From Struthio camelus (Eukaryota; Chordata; Aves; Struthioniformes; Struthionidae), in the NCBI RefSeq assembly GCF_040807025.1, contig NC_090942.1, positions 67,350,911 through 67,414,910 on the forward strand: DNA of 64,000 nt, given 5' to 3'. The notes under the pieces were generated by a model. The model had not been told where the DNA came from. It made no database searches and saw only the letters and a program-made list of their open reading frames with translations. A program made the position numbers and the translations under genes. Positions 20,151-58,208 of the stretch are shown here, piece by piece. Every line of letters starts with the position of its first letter. Within the stretch, counting starts at the first letter, position 1.

Positions 20151-23100
20151 CCGCGTCGAATTAAGTCGAATTAAGTCGAATTAAGTCGAATTAAGTCGAA
20201 TTAAGTCGAATTAAGTCGAATTAAGTCGAATTAAGTCGAATTAAGTCGAATTAAGTCGAATTAAGTCGAATTAAGTCGAATTAAGTCGAATTAAGTCGAA
20301 TTAAGTCGAATTAAGTGTATACTCACCCCACAGCACTCCTGCAGAGCGAGGCCCTGCCGCACCAGGGAGCGTACCCATCCCTGGCCCTGCGGAGACAGGC
20401 CGGGGGCGAACGGAGCGGTGGCCAGCGTAGCTGCTGGCGTTGCCGTAACGGGTACGGGCAGCTCTCGGGCACGTGGCGGGTGTCGTCGACGTGCTGCGGA
20501 GTCGCGCCGCGGCTGGCTGCTGGGTTCAGGTGGAGACGCGTCACCGGAGGGGGCTCAGGGCTTCCTGCGCCTGTCCCAGGGACAGAGCGTGCTGACCGCG
20601 CTCTGAAAACGAAACGGGGCCCGGACATCAGAGTTCCTAACTCTGCGGGACCTTGTGTTGACAGGCCTTCACGTGCCAAGAGTGGAAGCTCTCCTTCGGA
20701 GAGTTAATATTAGCTTAAATTGCGGGACTTGAGAAGAAAAAGAATAGTTTGTTGTTTTGCCTGTGAACTTTACGCATGCATCTTGGCCATGCTTTTCTCC
20801 ATTAGGAGTCAACAATTTATTTTTTTGACCAAACACCGTATTTTCTATTGGTAAAAACGATCTAGTGTAATCACATCTAAGTAGAGGCAGTTGTGGCGTA
20901 TTTGTAAAGATACTTGTGTTTCCTCTCTCAGAGCGAAAACAGAACCCGTTGATGATGAGCTTTTGCCCAAATTTGGTACGAGTCTTACAGAGTTCACAGA
21001 AGGAAACAAGCAGAGGAGAGAGTACATGGGAATGCTTTTATTTCACTTGGCTCTTGCAAGATATTAGAGAATCAACATGGAAGAAAAACGTTACAAGTGT
21101 CCCAACCAAACAAGCAGCTTCAGTTAGTGCTCAGAGCACAAAAAAAAAAAAAAAGATACGGGACGCTTTGCTAGTGCTTTGAAACTAATTATTTAAAATA
21201 TTCATGCCTCTTCCTTACACAGAAAAAGAACTTAAACTTTTAAGTTGAAGATTTTTTCCTAAAGCACCCTTCTTGGGACTGTGCTTTGGCTTCTCTTATT
21301 TTTCTTGCTGGTATATTATTTTACTGCTTTGCATAAAGAATAGAAGAATCTTACAGAATGCTTAAGTTTTATTTAAGCTTACCAAGATCTGATTTTTTTC
21401 TTTCTTTTTTTTTTTATGTGTGATTTTTTTTTTTCTCAGGGTGACAGGAGAAGATGTGTTTGGAATTACGGTACCTCTTATTACCAGTACCACTGGAGAT
21501 AAACTGGGAAAGACTGCTGGTAATGCAGTTTGGCTGAACAGGGATAAGACTTCTCCATTTGAGCTATATCAGTTTTTTGTCAGACAACAGGATAACATAG
21601 TTGAAAAGTAAGTAGTTGCTTTTCATCTTGCCTTTTGTCATTGTTTATAAAACCTGCTCGTAACTGTTCCATGCAAGTATGTGCAGGGTGAGGTCATGTA
21701 ACTAGTATCATTTCCAACAGCACCATGCAGAAGTAAACGTTAACTATATTTAGCATTCTTGTTAAATAAACAAGCATGACTGATTCATAAATATACAGGA
21801 TAGAACCTGTTTCCATGCTAGCATGTGCATCATAAATTAGTATTGAAGTATGAGTAAAGCATAATACATTCCAGTCTGCCAGTAGAGTGACTGAAATTCA
21901 TCTTTTATGATGTATGTCAGTTTCATTACAATAACATCATGGTATTGAATTAAATATCTAAGTAAAAAGCAACTGCAGTTTTAATAGATACTAACTACTA
22001 AAAGTTTTTACATAGTATGAGGTATCCAGAAACATCACGTTCTAATCGCAAGAAGTTTCTTAACTAGTAGTAAATAAACACACACAGTTCAGCATCTAGA
22101 ACTGTTTCACATTAAATACTACACTATTACACCCGAACAGTCTCATGAAATAGTGAATATATCCGTAAACAATTTAAGAGTGTTTTGGTTGGAAAAAGCT
22201 AAGGTGGTCATACTTTACAGTGTCTAGATAAAAACATACCAGGGAGACAAGTACATTATAGTAGTAGCCCAGTTCCAAAGGGAAAAAATGATACCATTTT
22301 AAGCTCATGGCAGACAGCGTAAATATGTTTTTGAGGTAGAGAGTTTTCAGGGGTCAGTTTTAAGTTATTGTTGAAATTGTTGAAACAACTAAGGCAAAGG
22401 AGCGAAACGGAACTGACAAAATCCACATAGCTGGTCAAATCAGTAACTACTTACACCTCTTCAAAGGTAGTATTAATCAGTACCCTGGGCTACAGTTTAG
22501 TAGTGTAACTAACTAATATTTGCATATGAAAACAACTTCTTTAGAAATTTTGCCCAACTCTCTTCTAGACAAACATACCACCTATTTCTAATTTTTTTCT
22601 TTACTCAGATAATAACATAACTCACACAAGTATTAATAAACAATTTTAGATGATGGGAGTGCTTGTTATGTAAATGTCCAAAAGTACTAACATAGCAAAA
22701 CCTTAGGGCTATGTACATCCTTTTCAAGCACCTCGTGGAAATTTTAGTGGACCTTTTCGAAAATTGCAGATGGGGATGATTTGCACCATTTTGACTATAC
22801 TTGATGTTTGAGGGCTTTATTAAAGTGATATGTACATCTTCCTAATCTCAGAACATGGAAGCAAAGACTTTTTTCACATTCTTATCTGCTGCTTGCTATT
22901 ATAATAGCAAGTGGACTGATCTGCAAAACAAATATCATGAGACTGAAGTGCAGCAAAACTTGAAGGATGTCCAGCTGTAGCAGGACTGTGGTTAGTTTTT
23001 AGGACATGTTGCAACACATATAAAGACAAAATCCTCAGTAGCTCTCGATTGCAATGTAAGTGGCTTCATGAAAGCATTTGGCTCTTCTACGTTATTTTCA

Positions 23101-24565
23101 AGACGTTATGCTCGAGGGAATATTAAACAAAACACAAGTTACCATGTTAAGCTGAAGTACACGGGTAGGAGCAAAGACTTGTCTGAAAGGATAGAATATC
23201 TGTAGTACAAATTTCATGAAGTGATTAAGAATTATTTTAGCGTAGTTAATGAAGTTGGAATGACAGGTAATTAAATCTAAGGTATACGGCTGTATAGACA
23301 GGTATGACCGCTGTATAGACAAAATAATTTCTTCCCTGCTTGTAGATACCTGAAACTCTTCACCTTCCTTCCTCTTGAGGAGATTGACCACATCATGGAA
23401 ATGCATGCTAAGGAACCGGAAAAATGGGGCCCTCAGAAACGACTTGCTGCAGAAGTAACTAAGCTTGTTCACGGTAGAGAGGGGCTGGAATCTGCTAAGA
23501 GGTGATTTGTTGAGGTTTGATTTGTTGAGCACTTCTCTTTCAAGTTTGTTCAGTGGTATTTATCCACAGCTTTTCTGAGAGTGTTTTCATGGAGTTAGTT
23601 GGTACTCGGCTGTTACAAGAGGAAAAATGTAATAATTCCATAGGTTTAAAGGAAAATATATTAATGAGTAAAATTTGCATATAATAAAATGTTCACTGGG
23701 ATTTGTGTTAATTCTTAAGTACCATTGGCACTGCGTGGACCCTCCAAAGAAGTTGGGGAGGAAAATCCTTTATTTCATCGGATTCGTTGAACTGCATTTT
23801 GCGCGAATATGAGACCAGAACTGTATTTTGAATGATCATACTACTTTTTGTTTTCACAGGTGTACTAAAGCCCTTTATTACAGCAGTGTGGAGGCATTAG
23901 AAGCTATGTCTGACCAAGAGTTACAGGAACTTTTTAGACAAGCTCATTTTGCTGAACTGATGCTGGAACCTGGAATGAATGTGCTCGACTTGTGTCGCAA
24001 GGCAAATGCCATTCCAAATGGACCTAGTGGGTATGTTATCATTTGTGCTTTTTACTCACACTTCACTTAGGCACGCTGTAGCGGTGTGCTTTCAGAAGTT
24101 AAACAAAAAACCAGAACGCCCAAATCAATTAGTAACTTGTTACCCATCTGCATACCAGTGTTAAAAAAGAGGGGGCAGTAGGCCTCGTTCCATTTTGAAG
24201 TGGAAGTGTAGGATATGGGGGTCTCTTTCGCTTTTGTTGTAAAATCTACTAGGTAATAGTAACAGCGTAAGCTTCCTTATGTACTCCTCCGAAAGAATGG
24301 GAGTGGCAGAGGCTAAGGTTCATTCCAGTCACTTTTTGCATGCAGCAATAATTAGTTTCCTCTTGCAGTTAATGTTGTGTATGTGGTGTGTTGGTTTTCT
24401 TTTAGGTACCAGAAAATTACAGATGGTGGAGTTTCAATAAATGGGATTCGAGAAACTAATCCTGAGACTGTTCTTGTTCTTGGACAGCATATTCTCAAGA
24501 ATGGAGTATCATTACTTAGGATTGGAAAGAAAAATTACTACATTATAAAATGGCTGCAGTTGTGA
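19228..24565 (+). CDS. YARS2: Mitochondrial tyrosyl-tRNA synthetase
   Basis: Complete gene with coding exons 19228-19997, 21440-21607, 23346-23501, 23860-24030 and 24406-24565. They total 1425 bp, 474 residues plus stop; recalled human is 477. It charges mitochondrial tRNA-Tyr in the matrix. The N-terminus ([19 protein letters not shown]) is arginine-rich and free of acidic residues, as in an import presequence. Class I signatures are present: HVGH at 84-87 within [29 protein letters not shown] in the tyrosine pocket, and KLGKT at 278-282, the KMSKS-loop equivalent. The C-terminal S4-like part ends [13 protein letters not shown]. The start is the first ATG in the island, in context GCCAAGATGG. 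Exon 1 is extremely GC-rich whereas exons 2-5 are AT-rich. It is tail-to-tail with DNM1L and head-to-head with the deaminase gene. Confidence 0.98.
20156..20315 (+). repeat. Minisatellite, 16 perfect copies of a 10-bp unit
   Basis: TCGAATTAAG repeated exactly 16 times without a mismatch (160 bp), in intron 1 of YARS2 and immediately 3' of the CpG island. Each unit carries one CpG in an otherwise AT-rich context. Nothing similar occurs elsewhere in the window. Confidence 0.99.
21440..21607 (+). CDS. YARS2: YARS2 coding exon 2
   Basis: 168 bp after a T-rich tract and CTCAG. It reads [20 protein letters not shown], then [13 protein letters not shown], with the KMSKS-loop equivalent. Donor GTAAGT. 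Confidence 0.98.
23346..23501 (+). CDS. YARS2: YARS2 coding exon 3
   Basis: 156 bp, [20 protein letters not shown] to GREGLESAK, the anticodon-binding helical region. Donor AG|GTGATT. Confidence 0.97.
23860..24030 (+). CDS. YARS2: YARS2 coding exon 4
   Basis: 171 bp, (R)[19 protein letters not shown] to [13 protein letters not shown], leading into the S4-like domain. Donor GTATGT. Confidence 0.97.
24406..24565 (+). CDS. YARS2: YARS2 coding exon 5 with stop
   Basis: 160 bp, [20 protein letters not shown] to IIKWLQL and TGA, the S4-like RNA-binding end of the protein. Confidence 0.98.
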
Positions 24566-24755
24566 CAACAGGATATCTCCTTAAAATGAGGTATTATTTC
24601 AGCTCTGAAAGAAGCTGAAACGCCTCAGCTTCTTGCACGAAGACGTACTTGCATTTGTTTCTATACAGTGTATTACTGTACAGCTCACAAACTGCCTAGT
24701 ACCATAGTGCAGTTCTTCTCAAAATGCAAGAACGAAAATAGACTGAAGGGGTTCA

Positions 24756-24761
24756 AATAAA
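24756..24761 (+). terminator. YARS2: YARS2 polyadenylation signal AATAAA
   Basis: First AATAAA after the stop, giving a 3' UTR of roughly 210 bases. Confidence 0.75.
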
Positions 24762-24784
24762 GGCAGCTAAGATCCTGAAGGTGT

Positions 24785-27700
24785 ATGATTTCATGTTTTA
24801 ATTGTGATAGTAAGTTCTCAATCAGACTTGTTAAACACGGAATCAGAAAAGTAATAATTACAAATTCTTAGCAGCTTTTTCCGGCTGCTGCACCTTAGAT
24901 TCCTTCAGGGTGGAGCACGCTTCATTCATGTGGCCCTCACACTGCAAACATCATGAAAAGCTGCACAAAAGTTGCATCTGCGTTTGGATTTTTGAACTCC
25001 ATTAGAATTGTTATTATTTGCAACAATTTGTTTTTAATTGACAACATTTAAAGTTAATCCAGTGGCTGTGAACGTCAGCTGTTACTTATGAAGAGTAGCC
25101 AGTCTCGAGTGACAGTTTTGTTCTGTCCACCAGGAAATAGTAAGATACAGAACTACCTAAAACACCAAAAAAGGAGCAGCTGGGATTGCCAGGGGAACAG
25201 GCACAGCTAAAATGCAGAACTGGAATGTTGTCCTGTGCAGCTCTTGGATCTTTTAATCTCGCATAGAAGTTATGCCACTGAAGAGACTGTAGACGCTGTG
25301 TTACTCAAAGCACCGTCCATAAGATATGCACTAGAAAACAAAAAAGCTTAATTTCAAAGTCAAAGATGGAGACTTTCTTCCCCTCCTTAAAAAATTCCTG
25401 TGTTGAGAGAAGAAGAGAAGTGACCTGACGCTAATAATCCACAGCAAGCTGAGCAAAAGCATACTGGAAACCTCTGTTTCTTACAGAGGATATATGCTGC
25501 TGTCCACTTTGACTTCATCCTAACAGAGAAACCTGCTTAAGTAGGTAAGAGCATACACCCTACAATCAACATCATCTGAACAGGTTGGGCTTAAAGCAAG
25601 CTGTGAAAGATTCACAATATATGAGTAGATGGGTTAAGCCCTGATATCTGAGTTTCTTATTGGTTATGTATGTATGCAACATGGTGCATAAAGGCTTTCC
25701 AGCCTTAGTAGAGTAGTACAGGACAAAACCACTTTTTGAAATGTAAGAGAAAAATGTGAGTGTAAGTAAGTTCACATCAAGGCTGCTGAGACTTCCAAAG
25801 CTTTCCTCAGCCTTGTGACTTTCATGCCTTCTGTGTGTTTACTGTGATTTACAGTGGGGAGGGGGGCATTTGTTCTGCTTATTCAGTCCTGTGAGTTATA
25901 GGGATGCATCTGTACTATCTGGAATCCTTTTGGAAAGGTGTATCCTGGCATTGGCTGTGTGGGCTCTACAGTAAGTTGCAAGCTAATGTGTTTGTTACAC
26001 CTGAAGATTTGAAGCACATCTTACTGCTAGGCATCAAAAATCAAAAAAGCTTTCATGTATGTTATGGGTGTAAAAGCAATTGAAGGGTATCTGGACCAGA
26101 AACCACATGAGAAGAGCTACAGTGTTCTTGCAACTACAGAGTCAGCCCCTTCAGATAGGACAACATGTAAAAGCCGTATCTTCTGGCAAGACGAGAGAAA
26201 AATGTTCCTAGTGCTTATGGCCCGTCCAGCATTTAATCATATTGTCCTGATTTTTCTCATAAAGAACGTGAAACAGAGAAAGGGGTGGTACTACAAGAGC
26301 TGGTAGAATAATAACGTCCATGTTTAAAGACAGTGTTGCTTTATTTTATTGCTCTGAAACACCCTTCATTACTAACCTGTGGAGCTGCTTACACCCCTGA
26401 AACCAAGTGAGCAGGCAGTGTATATGTAGCACACTGTCAGATTCAAACTTCTCCCTTCCCATGATAAAGCTTAAGCTGGGGTTGAGTTGCTTACACAATA
26501 CAGGGTGCCAAGGTACTTACGGCCAGGTCACCTGAACAACAAAAAGTTCCCCTCCCTGTGGTTACCAAAACTTGTTTTGGGAGTACAAATTACTCTTAAC
26601 AGGCAGGGCTTGTTAGAGGGCTGCTACAGTAATAGTACAATCAATGTAGCAGTGGCAGGGCTGGCTCAGAATGTGTTTTTTTTTTTGTGGGTCCCTCTCT
26701 GTCCCTGTGCAAACAGGTATGAAACACTCTGTCTGATTTATGAGGGAACTGCTTTGGACCTTGGCTACAGTGCTATTTTGAAAGATTAAGGTAATCCTTG
26801 CTCTTCATCAGCTGAGGAGAATGTGAAACTCAAAGACAATACTATTCCACAGCAACTGCAGAGGGAGAAACCCTAATCTCATGATGTTAGAAGTAGTCAT
26901 CGCATTTCAGCTGGTTTAAAAACTCCCTAACTATGAAAAAAAAAAAAACAAATAATTAACACCTCTCAAGAATCCAGCTATTCTAAATTTTGAGGGCATT
27001 TCTTTGGGCGTTTATTGGTTCTTGTCTTTTTACTTAGGATAACTTGATGTTGGCTTTATCTGCACTGTCCTTGAGGATTTCAGTGGTAATAAGCTATAGC
27101 AGCTTATGTATCAGTTTCTTCAGATTATTAAACTGTTATATGACAGTATGTGCAGTAGCTCACTACATGGAGCTCATAGTATTAATTTCAGTCAGGTAAG
27201 AATCACTTATCTGTTTGACAGAAATAGAGAGAGATATCTCAATCTTGTTCCCTATTTTTATTTTTTTTCATATAAGTACTTCAGTAATTCTTACCTTTTT
27301 AAAAAAAAAAAAAAGGGCCTTACGTATCTTGTCAGTTCTTAAAACCAGTTTGCGTTACTTGTTATTGTTACTTGTTACGTGCCTGAAGCTGCTGCATCAG
27401 AGTTAGCCTAGAGGAAGCATACAGAGAAAAATCACAATCTTGATGGGAGAAGGGTGGAAGTTAAACTAATTCAAGAAAGCTGTTTTCCCAGAAGTTCATC
27501 CACTTCAAATATTTTAGTCACCTAGCACCTTAAACGGTAGCAGCATTAGAACAATACAGAAACATGCCAAGTAGGAGGAACAAAATGTACCACCACACAA
27601 ACATATTAACCACTAAAGAAATACAACAAATCAGATTTGACAGGTACTTTCTTTTTTGCAGGAAGTACACACCTATGAGTAGAAGTCTTATTATTTCTCA

Positions 27701-27820
27701 TGTCTGATTTCTCCTACCTTTTTCATCTCCAAATGACGCATGCTAACATATACCAACAAAACATCCACAAGAAACGTGTTTTGTTAAAGCATTAGTACCC
27801 ATTTCAATAGAGTATTAAAA
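24785..27820. other. Intergenic region between converging YARS2 and DNM1L
   Basis: No exon, RNA gene or recognisable transposon was seen. It contains only short open frames, an A-tract near 26937-26950 and a poly-A run at 27301-27314. Confidence 0.6.
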
Positions 27821-30800
27821 GGATTTTATTTTATCTTTTTTTTTTTTTTTTTTACAAATACACACAAAATAAAAAAAAAAGGGAATTGTTTGTATACAAG
27901 GCTTTTTAATACGATTCAACTCCAATAAATTTATTCTGTCCTTCCTTCTGACCACTGCTCAGCAGTCCAAGCCTTTTCATTACTCTTTCTAAGGAAAAAG
28001 CTGAACACAGCCACTACTTTCCCTGGACAGTCTATTACCTGTCGCTACAGGGTGGCATGTTTGGGTGGTAGACCAGTTTGCCCAGAATCAAGGATGACTA
28101 AACATCTAGTATTCTTTCTTAGACTAGTTTTAGTCCTCAGGTACCCCCAAAAACAGGTATGGTCAAGTGATCAATGAAAGACAATCCATTAAAACATAAA
28201 CAAGCAGAAATTAATATTACTATTTCAGTATTTAATGTGGCTACAACTGTGCAGTTTAGAAGTGCAAAAAACAATTATTTGGGGCCAGAGGTTTTAAAAA
28301 AATTTGTACAGTATCTGGGGAAAGTGCAAACTCAAGGACTTGAATATGAACACCATTGTTGTGGTGGTTAGCAGTAGTAGTGGCTGCTTTCAAGCAGTGC
28401 TTCACTTCATAAAACTCACACTGAAGAGGTAAAAGGTAAATGAGCATGCAGCAAGTATAAAAGGAAGCTATCCAAGCATTAAAAACACCTTCACTAGTTT
28501 AAGTGTAGCTGCTCGGGCATAAAACCATATTCAGGTGGCCTACTCTCTTTTGCTGTTAAGCTTTGGAGTACTAATGATCTCACTCTGTCCCCTTAGAGCA
28601 GAGAGTTTGACAGGCTACACGTTACAAAAGCATATGCATTTGAGAACTTTATTGTCTACTGAAAACACTAGCTTGCAGTCTGCTCTCATAGCTAGGATGT
28701 TAACAGTGAGGAAAAAAATTACTGAGGAGAAGTTAATTTAAAGTTAGCAACAGGGTCACAGCAGACAGGTAAGTTGTTTCCCCTGCTGTATTCAATAAAG
28801 CAGGAACTTGAACTTGCAATATATCCTCTCAAAGCCAGTCTTCCACAATACATAAGGTAAAGGCTAGTTTTGCCTACGTTTTGTTACGTCTCCTTTAGAA
28901 ATCTGTTTGAGAATACACTCTTGAAGCACAGACACTCCCCAAAGCCCATCTATTCCATTGCAAGAGTGAAATTTGAAACTCACCGCTAAAAAAACCCAAG
29001 TAATTTATTGACAAGCTATGTTCAAGCACACAATGTTATGTTTTATTTACAATAGTACCACACATACTGCAGGTACCATCAAACATTTACTGATCTAAAC
29101 TTTTTGGCTACTGTGCTTATTCTCCTCCAAGGTTGTGTATTTCACTGGATAGCAAGTTATTTCTTCAAGTTAGCTGGAAGTTGCTTATTGATGACAAAAA
29201 TACCAGGTTTAAGTTAATGAAGGTAGACTAGAAGAGATTTGTAAGGGAACAAGCTGATCTACTGGGAATTACTCAATTACTGTCCTCCATTTGTTTTTTT
29301 CCATAGTTTCCCCATCATTTCTTCTAAGGATGGCAGCAACAGTAGCATTTTAGGTGTTTCAGTCCAATTCCAGACAACACATTGTTTAAAAACCATTAAT
29401 AGGCACCAGGGGCCTGTCTGCACTATTACTTACACTGTCATACAAGAACTAACAGCGTAGAATCGCAGAAAGGGCAAGTGCAAACAAACGCAAGGCTGTA
29501 AAAATATGGTTAATCAGTCTATAAACTTGTAAAAGCATATATTCCTGCTACCTGAACTACAAGTCAGCTCAAAACTTCATTTCTGGGATAATTAATTTTG
29601 TGTTTTATATGTTTATTTAATTAAAGGGTTGTTACAGCATGGATTTTTAAAGACTTGCATTGAGGACAACAAATTCATTTCATAGCACTTACACATTATC
29701 AAATTTAAAATTTTGGTGAAGCAAAAAACATTTCAAGAAACAACACTTCGGAAATTTCACATGACATTACACAGCTGGTTATCACTTGCAAAAGTTTCTT
29801 AGATAAATAGAACGCCTTTGCTGTATGAAGAAGCATTTTGTAACTTCACAAGTCAGCACGTTCCTTGACAATAGACCGTTGATTGAATTTTGGGAGTTAA
29901 AAGCTTAGGGAGCAGTTTGCTTACTGAAGGTTCTGCCTTGTCGAAAACATCTTAGATGTCAAAAGTGCAAGGCAAATGTTAGGTGGATTCCAAGTAGAAA
30001 TTTAATGTTTTTGACAAAATACTAAAACTTTCACTGTTGTTCAAAATTGATTTGAAAACATGCAGTTCTGACTTTGCTACAGTCACATTTCCTGAATCTG
30101 AGAAGGAAATAGCCCTGGACAAGATGTGAGAACTTAAAATTATTTCCTTTATAATGATTATATACGATTCATATCCCATGAGTTTTTAGATTCTTTAAAA
30201 AAAAATACAGACTATATTTCTGTTCTGCATGCATTATTTGAAATAACGCATAAACCAGCCAAAAATTGCACCTGTGAAACTTAACTCCCTGTGCATATAC
30301 TGGTGCCAAATTGAAGATTACCATGACAAAAACAAATTTTTATCAGACATTCTTGGAAACTGGGGCCTTAACAGTTTTTAAATTTTCAGTCTTTAGCAGC
30401 TTAGAAAAGGAATTCCATTTCTGTTAATTGATGAAATGGGGAAGGAATTGAATGTGGGAATAAAAACCTCACTATACTGGCCTGATTTACTAAGAGCAAG
30501 CCATGGATGTTAACAGCAGTGTCTTACTTTTCATGCAAGTTGTGTTAAAGATAAAACAGCAACACCGTAACAAACATGTTTTCTTCACACAAAAAAATTA
30601 ATGTGTTTGAAAAGTACATGCAAGTGTGCTGGAATCTGAATACACTTTTATTCATAAAAAATTTAAATGTTTATCCTTTAAAGGTTGGGGTGATCAATAT
30701 TTACCTGTATGAATTAAAATCATAAGAAAAAAATGAATTCATCAACTTAATTTCCAACCTAACACTTCCTAATTCTAAACAAAATAGATTGTCCTCAAAG

Positions 30801-31807
30801 AAGAAAAAAAAAAACGCTACTTACAGCACTGTGAAATTTCCTCAAAAGTAACTGTAATCACTGGTAAGATTACAGTCTCATGGACTTTCTTTCATACATT
30901 TCAAAATCTGAAAAAAGTTATGGGGATCCCCTTCTGCCAGGCCAACTTAATCTGTTTTTAAAAGAAACACTTACTATCCCATAACAGTTTTGAAATTCAT
31001 TTTTATTTTCCAATTCTGCCAGAACAAGTTTACTAGTGGATTGTCCAGGGGCTTGGTCCCGGAAGAGAGGGAGGGGAAGGTGTTCTTGTACCTGATTATC
31101 TTCCCCGACATTTATACACAAGCTCCAGTGCACATTAACAACTTTGCACCCACTTTTTGGCAGGCTGTTACTTCTCTGCAAACTCCAGGCTATTTTATCC
31201 TAACTGAAACCTCATTAAATGAAGTTCAAAGTTTTGTCCACAGTTTTAACATTCTGAAAAATACGGGGACACAAATACATAGTAATACGATAGACATCTC
31301 TACTGTGCTAGAAAATTGAGATCTCCGTCTGCCACAGTGCATGCAATATATTCAGGAAAGAAAATACATGGTGCTCTCTCCTCTTCACAGTATTGAAACT
31401 TCTATTGTAAAAGCAGCTTAAAACTATGCCACAAGACTACACTGTCCATCTTAACCACAGGCAACCTGTTTAGCAAGTCAGGCACTGGAACTTCAATGGT
31501 TTCTCCCCAAGTTGAAATGCGACTGTCAATGAGACAGTAGACTTGGTCTGCTTTAATTTGCACCAGAAAGCTGGTAAGGAACATTTAGAGCCATTTATTA
31601 TATGGATTAAATATGACTTACTTTGCAAAATACAGCATATTTTTCTGTTTGCAAATCAAACCAACTGTCTTTACATGAGCAGATTTACACAGTTGCAGTA
31701 CACAGATAAGAGTTCATAAATAAAGATTCTACTCCGTATACCATGCCTAGCAATTTTCAAGTCAAGGTATCCTCCAATCCATATAAATAGGGTGACCGGT
31801 ACAGTCT
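27821..31807 (-). other. DNM1L: Candidate 3' UTR of DNM1L
   Basis: Non-coding sequence after the DNM1L stop. Minus-strand AATAAA occurs at 29042-29047, 29004-29009, 27930-27935 and 27825-27830, so 3' UTRs of about 2.8 to 4 kb are possible. Which site is used cannot be decided from sequence. Confidence 0.5.
27930..27935 (-). terminator. DNM1L: Candidate distal polyadenylation signal of DNM1L
   Basis: Minus-strand AATAAA. It is one of several candidates and would give the longer 3' UTR. Confidence 0.35.

Positions 31808-58208
<26,401 letters not shown>

Noticed and set aside
19092-20174. Long open frames overlapping YARS2 exon 1 on both strands (up to 360 codons)
   Set aside because: They are proline/arginine/alanine-rich products of high GC with few stop codons. 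Only the 19228 frame matches a known protein with class I synthetase motifs.
20156-20315. Regular array as a CRISPR-like repeat
   Set aside because: Units are 10 bp with no spacers and lie in a eukaryotic intron; it is a minisatellite.
26055-26306. 83-codon plus-strand frame between YARS2 and DNM1L
   Set aside because: No homology recognised, no splice or promoter context, average AT-rich composition.
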